From an uncultured Cytophagales bacterium (GTDB lineage: Bacteria; Bacteroidota; Bacteroidia; Cytophagales; Cyclobacteriaceae), in NCBI GenBank assembly GCA_913057175.1, contig CAJXNP010000003.1, forward strand, positions 186,001 through 250,000: a stretch of DNA of 64,000 bases, given 5' to 3'. Positions 16,649 to 25,303 of the stretch are shown in pieces; within the stretch, counting starts at the first letter, position 1; the number at the start of each line of letters is the position of its first letter. The notes under the pieces were generated by a model. That model made no database searches. It was not told the origin of the DNA and was given only the letters and a program-made list of their open reading frames with translations. Both the position numbers and the translations under genes were made by a program.

Positions 16649-19243
16649 ATGAAAACCACCTTTTGCACCAAATTGGTCCCAATGCGAACACATTTAAAAA
16701 TTTTATCCTGTCAAAAACTTCTATTTATCTTTAACATACCCCTTCACCCCTTTCAAAAGGGGACTAATGGCGTTTTTTACAGGATAAAATTCAACAATTT
16801 ATACCATTCATTTGCAAATACGTTTAGTGTAAAATTTGTACTGACTTTCGCCTTTATAATATTGCAAATTTCAACAATATCGCTCGCGGACGGTATGATT
16901 GATTTTTCGGGTAGCTCCATATATGCATCCCGTGCGGATTCCAAAGAGTTGCAGAAGGTGATCCAGGTTCTTCAGGAAGAAATACAGAAACGGAGTGGTA
17001 TTCTGGTAAGTACCACAAAAAAAGTGAAAGATAAAGGCCCACAAATTATCATCGTACTTGAAAATGGATTTAACTCATTACCAGACAAATATGTTTCCAG
17101 TTTAAACACAGATAAAACCATCAATCAGGAAGGGTACCATCTGATGGTTTTGCCATCTGAAGAAAAGGTCATCATTTTCGCAAAGACCCGACGGGGAGCT
17201 TTGTATGGAGTGGGAAAATTGTTAAGAAAAATGGAACTCAGGCAAAATGAAATTCTTGTGCCTGGTAACCTTGAAATTACTACCTCTCCGAAGTATGAAA
17301 TAAGAGGTCACCAGCTGGGATACAGACCAAAAACAAACAGCTATGATGCCTGGTCAGTGGACCAGTTTGACCAATACATCCGTGATCTGGCAATATTCGG
17401 AGCCAATAGCATTGAAATTATGCCTCCGCGTACCGATGATGATTTTACCAGCCAACACATGCAAATTCCGGCGATTGAAATGATCAATGAGCAATCAAAA
17501 ATCTGTGATGAATATGACCTGGATGTGTGGATGTGGTATCCGAATATGGGTTCTGATTATCAGCATCCTGACTCGATTAAGAAGGAAATAACAGAGAGAC
17601 ATGAAGTGTTTTCAGCGATTCCAAGGTTGGATCATCTCTTCGTTCCGGGAGGTGATCCTGGCGACCAGGAACCCGATATACTTTTTACCTGGATGAACCA
17701 GGTGGCAGAAATACTCCACCAGTATCATCCTGATGCCAAAATCTGGTTGTCACCCCAGGTGTTCAGGCCTACAAAATCCTGGTTGAACACCTTTTTCGAG
17801 CATATCAACAACAGACCGTCTTGGTTGGGAGGAGTAGTATTCGGTCCATGGGTGAAAATACCAATAGACGAAATCAGGGACATAGTAGACAAAGAAATTC
17901 CTATCCGAAGGTATCCGGATATCACTCACAGTTTGAGTTCTCAGTATCCAATTCCGCGATGGGATCTCGCATGGGCAATCACCCTCGGAAGGGAGTGCAT
18001 CAATCCAAGACCCACCGACCAAAAAATGATCCATAATGCTCTGGACCAATATGCAAATGGTAGCCTCTCCTACTCTGAAGGGACGAATGATGACGTTAAT
18101 AAGTTTATCTGGAGTGATCTGGACTGGGATCCGGAAACATCTGTAATCGAGACATTACGGGATTATGCACGTTTATTCATTTCGCCTGACCAGTCGGAAG
18201 AAATAGCCCAGGGAATCATAGCATTGGAAAAGAATATTGAAGGGCCACTTTTAACGAATGAATCTGTACAAAAAACGCTTATGCAGTGGCAGGAAATTGA
18301 GAAAAGAGCTACTCCTGACATGCAAAGAAATTTCAGGTATCAGATGGGTCTGATCAGAGCGTATTTTGATGCCTATATTCAAAAAAGATTTATTTATGAA
18401 ACATGGCTGGAGCAGAAAGCCAGAGAGGAACTTGGAACCTATTCAGAAAAAGGCACCGGACAAGGAATAGCTTCGTGCAAAGCCGTTTTGGCGCAAGCCT
18501 GGGAAAACCCAATAGACTCTCAGTTAAAATTACAATGCGAACAGTTAGCGGATGACTTATATGAAAACATTGGCGCTCAGTTAACCGTAAAAAAACATGG
18601 CGCCATGGGCGGCAGAGGCAACTTTCTGGATAATATTGATAATCCTCTCAATGACATTGCGTGGATCTACTCTCAATTATCAAAAGCCGAAAAAACCGAA
18701 AGTGAAGAAGAAAAAATAAAGTTGATAGAAGGTATCCTTTCAAGAACAAATCCTGGCCCTGGTGGATTTTATGACAATTTTGGCGCTTCATCCGGTTGGG
18801 AGAAAGTAAAGTTTCACCATGATGTAGCCAATGATCCCGGTAACCTAAAGACTCCCCGTGTGAGCTTTGGCATTGGCTTGCAGGGTAAGGAATGGGTACA
18901 TGAAATTACTGCCAGTGGATTCGAAGGTGATGCCTCACCCATGGCCTGGATGAACCAGGTCACTGCACTCTACGATCAACCTCTCGAAATCGCCTACGAC
19001 AATCTTGATCCGGAGAGCTCATATACGCTAAGGGTGGCGTATACCGGTAGGTTCAGATCCCGGATGAAATTGATGGCTGATGGGGTCATGGTTCATGATT
19101 TTATCCAAACCGGTGTCCAGCCTATTTATGAATTCCCAATTCCGAAAGATGCATTAAAAGATGGCAAAGTTACATTCTCCTGGACCTGTGGCGAGGCTGA
19201 ACGAGGAGCCCAGGTTTCTGAGGTGTGGATAATCAAGGATTAA
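16649..19243 (+). CDS. Putative glycoside hydrolase, GH20b-like N-terminal domain (paralog C), with repeat element in its 5' end
   Basis: An 864-codon frame, closely related in layout to 5573-7900: GH20b/GH67N-like domain; barrel with IRGHQLGYRPKTNSYDAW, FVPGGDPG and SYSEGTNDDVNKFIWS; a helical region; NPGPGGFYDN; and a C-terminal beta-sandwich ending VSEVWIIKD. The 5' end is odd. The hydrophobic secretion segment (KFVLTFAFIILQI) only begins near residue 65, and codons 17-48 overlap a 93-bp hairpin element (16699-16791) that is intergenic in its other copies. No ATG lies between the element and the hydrophobic segment. The start may therefore be 16649 or 16682 with an unusually long n-region, a rare start (CTG/TTG) inside, or the secretion signal may be damaged. 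Substrate unknown. Confidence 0.66.
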   Translation: MKTTFCTKLVPMRTHLKILSCQKLLFIFNIPLHPFQKGTNGVFYRIKFNNLYHSFANTFSVKFVLTFAFIILQISTISLADGMIDFSGSSIYASRADSKELQKVIQVLQEEIQKRSGILVSTTKKVKDKGPQIIIVLENGFNSLPDKYVSSLNTDKTINQEGYHLMVLPSEEKVIIFAKTRRGALYGVGKLLRKMELRQNEILVPGNLEITTSPKYEIRGHQLGYRPKTNSYDAWSVDQFDQYIRDLAIFGANSIEIMPPRTDDDFTSQHMQIPAIEMINEQSKICDEYDLDVWMWYPNMGSDYQHPDSIKKEITERHEVFSAIPRLDHLFVPGGDPGDQEPDILFTWMNQVAEILHQYHPDAKIWLSPQVFRPTKSWLNTFFEHINNRPSWLGGVVFGPWVKIPIDEIRDIVDKEIPIRRYPDITHSLSSQYPIPRWDLAWAITLGRECINPRPTDQKMIHNALDQYANGSLSYSEGTNDDVNKFIWSDLDWDPETSVIETLRDYARLFISPDQSEEIAQGIIALEKNIEGPLLTNESVQKTLMQWQEIEKRATPDMQRNFRYQMGLIRAYFDAYIQKRFIYETWLEQKAREELGTYSEKGTGQGIASCKAVLAQAWENPIDSQLKLQCEQLADDLYENIGAQLTVKKHGAMGGRGNFLDNIDNPLNDIAWIYSQLSKAEKTESEEEKIKLIEGILSRTNPGPGGFYDNFGASSGWEKVKFHHDVANDPGNLKTPRVSFGIGLQGKEWVHEITASGFEGDASPMAWMNQVTALYDQPLEIAYDNLDPESSYTLRVAYTGRFRSRMKLMADGVMVHDFIQTGVQPIYEFPIPKDALKDGKVTFSWTCGEAERGAQVSEVWIIKD
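16699..16791 (-). repeat. Variable-arm hairpin element, copy A (in-frame inside a CDS)
   Basis: The 20-nt arms 16699-16718 and 16772-16791 are reverse complements at 19 of 20 positions (AATTTTATCCTGTCAAAAAC against GTTTTTTACAGGATAAAATT). The core has CCCCTTCACCCCTTT, AAAAGGGG and CTAATGG, shared with copies B-E. Total length is 93 bp, that is 31 codons with no stop, so it does not break the surrounding frame. Confidence 0.75.
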
Positions 19244-19262
19244 TTCAACCCGTTGGGCTGAT

Positions 19263-19382
19263 TAATAGTTTCTGTCTATTGAAAAATCAGATTAAAACAC
19301 CGCTATTCCCTCCAAGTGAAGGGGGTGGGTTTCTATTGAAAAGATGTTTTTACCTGATTTTTCACAACCTGATTATTAACCT
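19263..19382 (+). repeat. Variable-arm hairpin element, copy C
   Basis: Arms 19280-19299 and 19345-19364 pair at 18 of 20 positions. The core reads CACCGCTATTCCCTCC ... GGGGGTGGGT, the reverse orientation of copies A and B. Flanks shared with copy D extend it to about 120 bp (TAATAGTTT-TGTCTATT on the left, CACAAC-TGATTATTAACCT on the right). It lies in the 315-bp gap between convergent genes (16649-19243 and the symporter), where it could act as a two-way terminator. I see nothing else in that gap. Confidence 0.75.
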
Positions 19383-19558
19383 GAAATAGGTTTTTTCCAA
19401 ATACCCGCTAACTCCTTTTGGGAGGAGAAAATAGAAATATTTCAATTCAAAATTGCGTGAGCTTATATCCAACTCCGGATATTCAGAACCACCAACCACA
19501 ATGAAGTGAACTGCATTTAACTTTGAGATGCCTTATTATAATTGATTTTAGCAGTCAA

Positions 19559-21037
19559 TTAAACTTTCTTTTTCCAGATTGTAGCTAAAAATCCGGTGAA
19601 GAATATGATCAAAGTACCAATAACGATTGTAAGATAGGTATGGAATGGACTGGCAAAATTTATCAAGGGTTCCTCTGTAAATGCCATCGGGGATAAACTC
19701 AGCCACAAAATGGCTGCCAATCCCAGTATCACACCAACAATGGTGGCTTTTACATTAACTGTCTTTACAAAAGCTCCCAGAAGAAATAATCCCAGCATGC
19801 CTCCACTGAAAACTGAGGCCAGCTTCCACCAGGCGTCCAATGCACTTTGTACATTGATCATGGCCACACCAATGATGATACCTATGATACTGAATGTCAA
19901 GGAGGAAATATAGAGTACTTTCATCGAATCCTTTTCAGTAACTTCCTTTTTTGCATATCGCTTATAATAGTCGGTGAGAATAACCGTCGATCCGCTGTTG
20001 ATGCTGGTAGAGATGGTGCTCATTCCAGCGGCAAATATTGAAGCAATCAACAAGCCGGTAAAACCTGCCGGTAAATTATTGACGATAAAAAACGGGAATA
20101 TCCTGTCACTCATTTCCGTACTTTGTAATTCAGCAGGTAAAGCGTCAGGTTGTGCAGTATAGTATGTATAGAGGGCCGTTCCAATCAGAAAAAACACCAA
20201 TGAAACCGGAATGTATAACATGCCTCCGAAGAATGCCGAACGTTTAGCCTCACGATCTGATTTCGACGCCATATACCGCTGCACATAGTTTTGATCAATC
20301 CCGTAATTCTGAAGATTAATGAATATTCCATAGATCAATACAACCCAAAAGGTGGATTCTTTGAGGCTAAGGCTGAAACTTCCCAAGCTGAATTTATGAT
20401 GCTCACTGGCAATTTCAAACACCTGGCCAGCACCCTCCGGCATGGAAAACATAATGTACAACAGGCAAAGAACCGCCCCTGATATCATGATAATCCCCTG
20501 AATGGCGTCTGTCCACACTACCGCCTGAATACCACCAAGCAATGAATATATCATAACAGCCAGGCCGGTCACGACAATTATGATGACAATATTCCATCCG
20601 AACATGACATTTACCGGCAATGCCAACAGATACAATATGGTGCCCATTCGCATAATCTGAGTAAGCAAATAGCAGGCTGAAGCATAGATCCTCGCCCAAG
20701 GCCCAAAGCGGGTCTCAAGATAGGTATAGGCCGATGGACTATTAGCTTTTCTATATAGTGGTACAAATACCTTTACTGCAAGTATGGAAGCAAAAGGAAT
20801 GGAAAGGCTAAAAACAAAGGCATTCCAGTTGGACTGATAGGCATTTCCAGGCAACGCCAAAAAACTTATGCTGCTCACAAAGGTGGCAAATATAGACATG
20901 GTTACCACCCATCCCGGAATGGCGCTGTTGCCCAATGTAAACGCAGCAGCTGATTTATTCTTTCGGTAGAATGAACTTCCAAATGCCGTAACACCAACCA
21001 TATAAACAAAAAAGACTATCAGGTCCAGTACTTTCAC
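19559..21037 (-). CDS. Sodium/solute symporter (SSS family)
   Basis: A 492-residue integral membrane protein with about 13 hydrophobic helices. SSS-family traits seen: LGNSAIPGWVVTMSIFATFV near residues 35-55, YTYLETRFGPWARIYAS, GGIQAVVWTDAIQGIIM (the classic SSS signature region) and IFAAGMSTISTSINS. Family members carry sugars, sialic acid, amino acids or vitamins with Na+. The next gene upstream (51-bp gap) is a DapA/NanA-family lyase, so a sialic-acid-like or other keto-sugar acid is a reasonable guess for the cargo, but the substrate cannot be read from sequence. Confidence 0.93.
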   Translation of the reverse strand: MKVLDLIVFFVYMVGVTAFGSSFYRKNKSAAAFTLGNSAIPGWVVTMSIFATFVSSISFLALPGNAYQSNWNAFVFSLSIPFASILAVKVFVPLYRKANSPSAYTYLETRFGPWARIYASACYLLTQIMRMGTILYLLALPVNVMFGWNIVIIIVVTGLAVMIYSLLGGIQAVVWTDAIQGIIMISGAVLCLLYIMFSMPEGAGQVFEIASEHHKFSLGSFSLSLKESTFWVVLIYGIFINLQNYGIDQNYVQRYMASKSDREAKRSAFFGGMLYIPVSLVFFLIGTALYTYYTAQPDALPAELQSTEMSDRIFPFFIVNNLPAGFTGLLIASIFAAGMSTISTSINSGSTVILTDYYKRYAKKEVTEKDSMKVLYISSLTFSIIGIIIGVAMINVQSALDAWWKLASVFSGGMLGLFLLGAFVKTVNVKATIVGVILGLAAILWLSLSPMAFTEEPLINFASPFHTYLTIVIGTLIIFFTGFLATIWKKKV

Positions 21038-21087
21038 TTTTTGAAATTTTGGGTTAAAAAAATTTATTGAAAACCATTTGTATCTAT

Positions 21088-22017
21088 TTACAAGGACGAC
21101 TCGATTCCGAATTCTACCATGATGTGCTGAAACAATTTATGGAGTGCATCCTGGATGTTCTTATCTTTCACTGTCAATTTACTCATCGGGATCCTGGTAT
21201 TTGTACAAATGTCCATCCCACGCTTCTCCAAAAATAACTTTGCAGACCATGGATAGAAATCGTGGGTAATGCGGTCCATGGCTGTCAAATGGGTATTGAG
21301 AAGTTCCAGTTCGTCGTTCTTCTTTTCATAAAATAATTTGAGAAAATGACCGTACAACTCTGGATAGAAATTCCCGGAAATGGGTGAAATGCCTTTTGCA
21401 CCATCGCGCAATGATTCCAGAGCTGAAGGTGTATCTGCATTATACAATTGAAATTGACTGCCCTTTATTTTATCTAACTTCCTTTTGATGACACCCGCAT
21501 CACAAGTGGTATCTTTGTGGTACCAGAATCTACCGGTTTCAGCCAGCCATTTCATCATATCAGGACTGATTACGCGCTTATAAGGCACAGGACATTCGTA
21601 CAATCCCAATGGAATATTTCCTGTTTTGGCCATGATCTCCTCCAGACGACGCTTGAGGATATCGTCACTTTCTTCCGGCTCTACCAGAACACTGGTAATC
21701 AGGATCACAGCTTCGACGCCCAGATCATAAATTTCTTTGATGAATTCAGCATTCTGATTTCCTTGCTGATAAAAAGAACCCGTAGCTACGACTGGCACCT
21801 TATCCTTGCAATGGTCAACAACCGTTTTCGTCAGCTCCAGCCTTTCTTCACGTGTTAACTGAAACATCTCGCTGGACAAACAATTGGCAAACATTCCAGA
21901 GGCGCCCGCATTAAGGTACATATCTGTTATTTTGCGAACTCCATCGAGATCGAGGGTATTATCAGATTTAAATGCCGTGATCATTACCGGCCACAAGCCT
22001 TCAGGAAGATTTTTCAT
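21088..22017 (-). CDS. DapA/NanA-family aldolase (dihydrodipicolinate synthase/N-acetylneuraminate lyase superfamily), copy 1
   Basis: A 309-residue (beta/alpha)8 class I aldolase. I place the start at ATG 22017 (MKNLPEGLWPV); the longer frame to 22095 adds a non-conserved leader. Schiff-base Lys168 is in FWYHKDTT, and the usual Tyr in the YxxP-type motif is Tyr140 (LYECPVPYKR). The substrate-carboxylate loop, GTTGE in DapA, reads CLSSE (residues 46-50), as expected for a catabolic sugar-acid lyase rather than lysine biosynthesis. Co-directional with the SSS symporter and opposite to an HpaI-type aldolase. Which keto-deoxy acid it cleaves is unknown. Confidence 0.9.
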   Translation of the reverse strand: MKNLPEGLWPVMITAFKSDNTLDLDGVRKITDMYLNAGASGMFANCLSSEMFQLTREERLELTKTVVDHCKDKVPVVATGSFYQQGNQNAEFIKEIYDLGVEAVILITSVLVEPEESDDILKRRLEEIMAKTGNIPLGLYECPVPYKRVISPDMMKWLAETGRFWYHKDTTCDAGVIKRKLDKIKGSQFQLYNADTPSALESLRDGAKGISPISGNFYPELYGHFLKLFYEKKNDELELLNTHLTAMDRITHDFYPWSAKLFLEKRGMDICTNTRIPMSKLTVKDKNIQDALHKLFQHIMVEFGIESSL

Positions 22018-22248
22018 TAAATTTATTCTAATCAGATTTATACAAAATACTCTTTTATCGGACAAACAGACTATCGGTCGTCTGATTTTCCTCAAAGCCT
22101 AATATAATCATCGCCGGTAGCAAATCCACCTTTGAGGGACATAGTTGATGCATTACGGAATTTTAATGAAAGTTGTATAGTACTTAGGCTGACACTGAGA
22201 GTATATTTATTGAGATTATCTCACACTAAAAATACCTGGAATATTCTC

Positions 22249-23079
22249 ATGATAACTGGTTTTCAAAAAGATGATTTAAAACAGAAATTGCTTCAGAGGC
22301 ATCAGGTATATGGAACCTGCATAACTACCAATGCTCCAAGATGGCCCGGAATTGTGGCAGGATCTGATCTGGACTTTGTTTTTATTGATACAGAGCATAT
22401 TGCCATTGATCGTGCCGAGGTATCAAAAATGTGTCGCAGTTATCAGGCTTTGGGTATAACACCCATTGTGCGTATTCCCAAACCCGATCCATTCCTCGCG
22501 AGCCAGGTTGTAGATGATGGTGCGATCGGAATCATAGCACCATACCTGGAGCACGTTGATGAGATAAAGGGACTGGTAGGAGCAACAAAATACCGCCCTC
22601 TGAAAGGTGAAAAGCTTAAAAATATACTGGATGGAAAAATCCATCCGACAAACGAACTGAAATCTTACCTTGAAAAGTACAATCATGGCAACCTTTGCAT
22701 TGCAAACATTGAAAGTGTGCCAGCGGTAGAGCAGTTGGATAAACTCCTTTCCATAGAAGGCCTTGACGGTGTATTTATCGGCCCGCATGATCTTTCTATC
22801 AATATGGGAATTCCGGAGCAATATGACCATCCTGAATTTATTAAAACTGTCAAGGTAATTATCCAAAAGGCCAGAAAACATACGCTTGGTGTTGGAATTC
22901 ATTTTTCCCTGGAGCCGGAGCGTCAGCTTTACTGGATAAAGGAAGGTGTGAATATCGTTATACACAGCTCGGATATGGCGCTCTTCAGCCAAAAACTGAG
23001 GGCTGATATGAACATCCTAAAATCATTGGATAAGAATATAAAAAATGATGAGCAGAACGACTCTTCAATAATTATTTAG
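22249..23079 (+). CDS. HpcH/HpaI-family class II aldolase
   Basis: About 276 residues from ATG 22249 (MITGFQKDDLKQ). The open frame reaches back to 22132, but the extra 39 residues look non-coding. Family traits: WPGIVAGSDLDFVFIDTEH (base and carboxylate-binding region), IVRIP, GAIGIIAPYLE, the metal ligand Glu in ANIES, and GPHDLS. These enzymes cleave 2-keto-3-deoxy (sugar) acids to pyruvate and an aldehyde, with a divalent metal. A long insert follows TKYRPLKG (ILDGKIHPTNELKSYLEKYN). It sits 18 bp before propeller-toroid gene 3. With the two DapA-family genes it makes three aldolases in one locus. Confidence 0.9.
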   Translation: MITGFQKDDLKQKLLQRHQVYGTCITTNAPRWPGIVAGSDLDFVFIDTEHIAIDRAEVSKMCRSYQALGITPIVRIPKPDPFLASQVVDDGAIGIIAPYLEHVDEIKGLVGATKYRPLKGEKLKNILDGKIHPTNELKSYLEKYNHGNLCIANIESVPAVEQLDKLLSIEGLDGVFIGPHDLSINMGIPEQYDHPEFIKTVKVIIQKARKHTLGVGIHFSLEPERQLYWIKEGVNIVIHSSDMALFSQKLRADMNILKSLDKNIKNDEQNDSSIII

Positions 23080-23097
23080 TAGATAAAATATACATCA

Positions 23098-25227
23098 ATG
23101 CGAATAATTTTTAGCCTATTATTTATACTGCTTTTGTTCCTGCAGGTTCAGGCAAAAAGTGACAAAGAATTTTTACAGGACGTAGCCCTGGTGCATGGAG
23201 CGAATCAAAACCTTCCGGAAGGGACTGTAGCGAAAATCATTCTTCAGGATGGGAATCCTCTCATTCAAGTCTCTGATCAATGGTGGGAATTCGACGGTAA
23301 ATCCTGGAAAAAATTTAAAGGGAAGCTTAAATCAGATATTCCCAAAACACCCATGCTCCCTCCGACTGCCGAGGCACTTTTGAGCCAGGTGAACTATCAG
23401 AACGGAATCGTGATTGGCTGTGATAATGGCCTGTACCTGGTAAACGAAAAGGGAAATGAATTTGAAACGCTCATACCTCAAGACGAAAATTATAGCTGGA
23501 ATCCCAGGGACGTAGCAGCTTTGGCTGTGGATACTGAGGGCAATCTTTGGGCTGGAATGCATGAAGGTGTCGGAAAATTTGATGGTAAATCCTGGAAGCT
23601 TTTTACAGGAGAAGAAGGATTGCCATATAACCAATTTACTTGCGCCTCATCCGGTCCAAATGGAGAAGTTTGGTTCGGCACCGAAAAAGGAGCAATCAGG
23701 GTGAGGGACGACTATTTCTATTATCGTGCAAGCAGGAGATGGCTTCCTGATGACTATGTAAATGATATGGTGGTTGATGAATCGGGAACTGCCTGGATTG
23801 CAACCAAAAAGGGTGTGAGCCAAATTTCACCGATCAGCATGACCTACGATGAAAAAGCGGACTATTTTATTCAGCAGGTAGAAGAGAGGCACAACCGAAT
23901 CGGATTTGTTTGCCAGAGCGATCTCCCAGTTCAATATGATATAAATTCCTCAAGACTGGATATTTCTGATAATGATGGTCTTTATACAGCCATGTATGGC
24001 GCCTCCATGGCTTACCGTTACGCATTAACCGGTGACGAAAAAGCGCGAGAACTGGCAGTCAGAAGCTTCTATGCATGTAAATGGCTGGTCGATATCACAC
24101 ATGAGCCTGGATTTCCCGCCAGGGTTATCATTCCTATAGATTGGAGGGAAGATGTTAATGCACATTACAGTAGAGAATACAATAAACGAAACCAACAAAA
24201 AGATCCTTTCTGGAAAGATATATATCCCCGGTTCCCAAAAAGTGAGGATGGAAATTATCGATGGAAATGTGATACCAGCTCGGATGAGCTTGCAGGTCAT
24301 TATTTTTATTATGGGATTTTTTACGATCTGGTAGCTGAAACAGAGCAGGAAAAGGCTGATGTCCGACAGGTGGTTGCGGATATTACCGATCACCTGATCA
24401 GACATGGGTTTTGTCTGGTGGATCATGATGGCAAACCTACCCGGTGGGCCAATTTTCAGCCGGAATTTTTCAATTCTGTCTGGGGATGGGAACAGCGCGG
24501 GCTCAACTCTATGATGATGCTGTCTTTCCTGAATGTGGCGAGTCATGTGACCGGAGATGAAAAATATGATGAAGTCGCTCAAATGCTGCGCGATAAATAT
24601 GACTATCATATCAATGCAATGCACGCCAAAGAGTTTTTCCCTCCTGAAAATGCCGTGCCCTGGGACAACAACCTGAGCTTGATGAGTCTCTACGGATTAA
24701 TGAATTATGAGAAAGACCCTGAGTTGCTCATCATGTACCGCAATGCACTTGAAAATGCCTGGCTGCATATCAGCAAACAGAAAAATGCCTATTGGGATGG
24801 ATTATATGGTGCTTTGGCAAATTCCTTTTCAGAAAAAATTGAAAATGGGTACTTTGAAGACAAGGTATTGTTTAAAGAGAATCCATTGTTTGCCCAGGCA
24901 GCCCTTGATAAATTCAGTAGCAGCAGTTTGAATACCGAATACATGGAGGAGACCTTGCAGAGAATCCCGCTGGACCTTATTGGTTATCCTGTTGATAACA
25001 GTCACAGGCTGGATGTCGTTCAGGATCCAACTCCCGGACAAGAAGACGGCATGGGTTGGCGAACGGATACCTATGCCTTGCCTATCGATGAACGTGGACA
25101 TGTTCGATTAGATCGTGACGCATTTGCAATTATTTATTCTGAAGGCAATGGATATTCCGAGCATGAGGGAACCTTTTATCTGCTCCCCTATTATTTGGCT
25201 TTGTACCATCAATTGATTGAAAAATAA
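23098..25227 (+). CDS. Propeller-toroid secreted protein 3
   Basis: 709 residues with a type I signal peptide (MRIIFSLLFILLLFLQVQA), not a lipoprotein signal. The N-terminal propeller (~25-250) is shorter than in copies 1 and 2 but clearer: GNLWAGMHEGVGKF, GEVWFGTEKGAIRV, GTAWIATKKGVSQI. The toroid part has SDNDGLYTAMYG, GFPARVIIPIDW, WKCDTSSDELAGH, KPTRWANFQPEFF, NSHRLDVV and a C-terminal FYLLPYYLALYH in place of YWMGRY. The DPEWDWK segment is replaced by YRWKCD, as in copies 4 and 5, so copies 3-5 form one subgroup and 1-2 another. Follows the HpaI aldolase by 18 bp. Confidence 0.72.
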   Translation: MRIIFSLLFILLLFLQVQAKSDKEFLQDVALVHGANQNLPEGTVAKIILQDGNPLIQVSDQWWEFDGKSWKKFKGKLKSDIPKTPMLPPTAEALLSQVNYQNGIVIGCDNGLYLVNEKGNEFETLIPQDENYSWNPRDVAALAVDTEGNLWAGMHEGVGKFDGKSWKLFTGEEGLPYNQFTCASSGPNGEVWFGTEKGAIRVRDDYFYYRASRRWLPDDYVNDMVVDESGTAWIATKKGVSQISPISMTYDEKADYFIQQVEERHNRIGFVCQSDLPVQYDINSSRLDISDNDGLYTAMYGASMAYRYALTGDEKARELAVRSFYACKWLVDITHEPGFPARVIIPIDWREDVNAHYSREYNKRNQQKDPFWKDIYPRFPKSEDGNYRWKCDTSSDELAGHYFYYGIFYDLVAETEQEKADVRQVVADITDHLIRHGFCLVDHDGKPTRWANFQPEFFNSVWGWEQRGLNSMMMLSFLNVASHVTGDEKYDEVAQMLRDKYDYHINAMHAKEFFPPENAVPWDNNLSLMSLYGLMNYEKDPELLIMYRNALENAWLHISKQKNAYWDGLYGALANSFSEKIENGYFEDKVLFKENPLFAQAALDKFSSSSLNTEYMEETLQRIPLDLIGYPVDNSHRLDVVQDPTPGQEDGMGWRTDTYALPIDERGHVRLDRDAFAIIYSEGNGYSEHEGTFYLLPYYLALYHQLIEK

Positions 25228-25303
25228 TATCCAAGCGATCCTTGCAGTCTGATGTATCCCGGAATTTCAAATATCTAAGTAATATTTAATCAAAATCAGA
25301 TCT

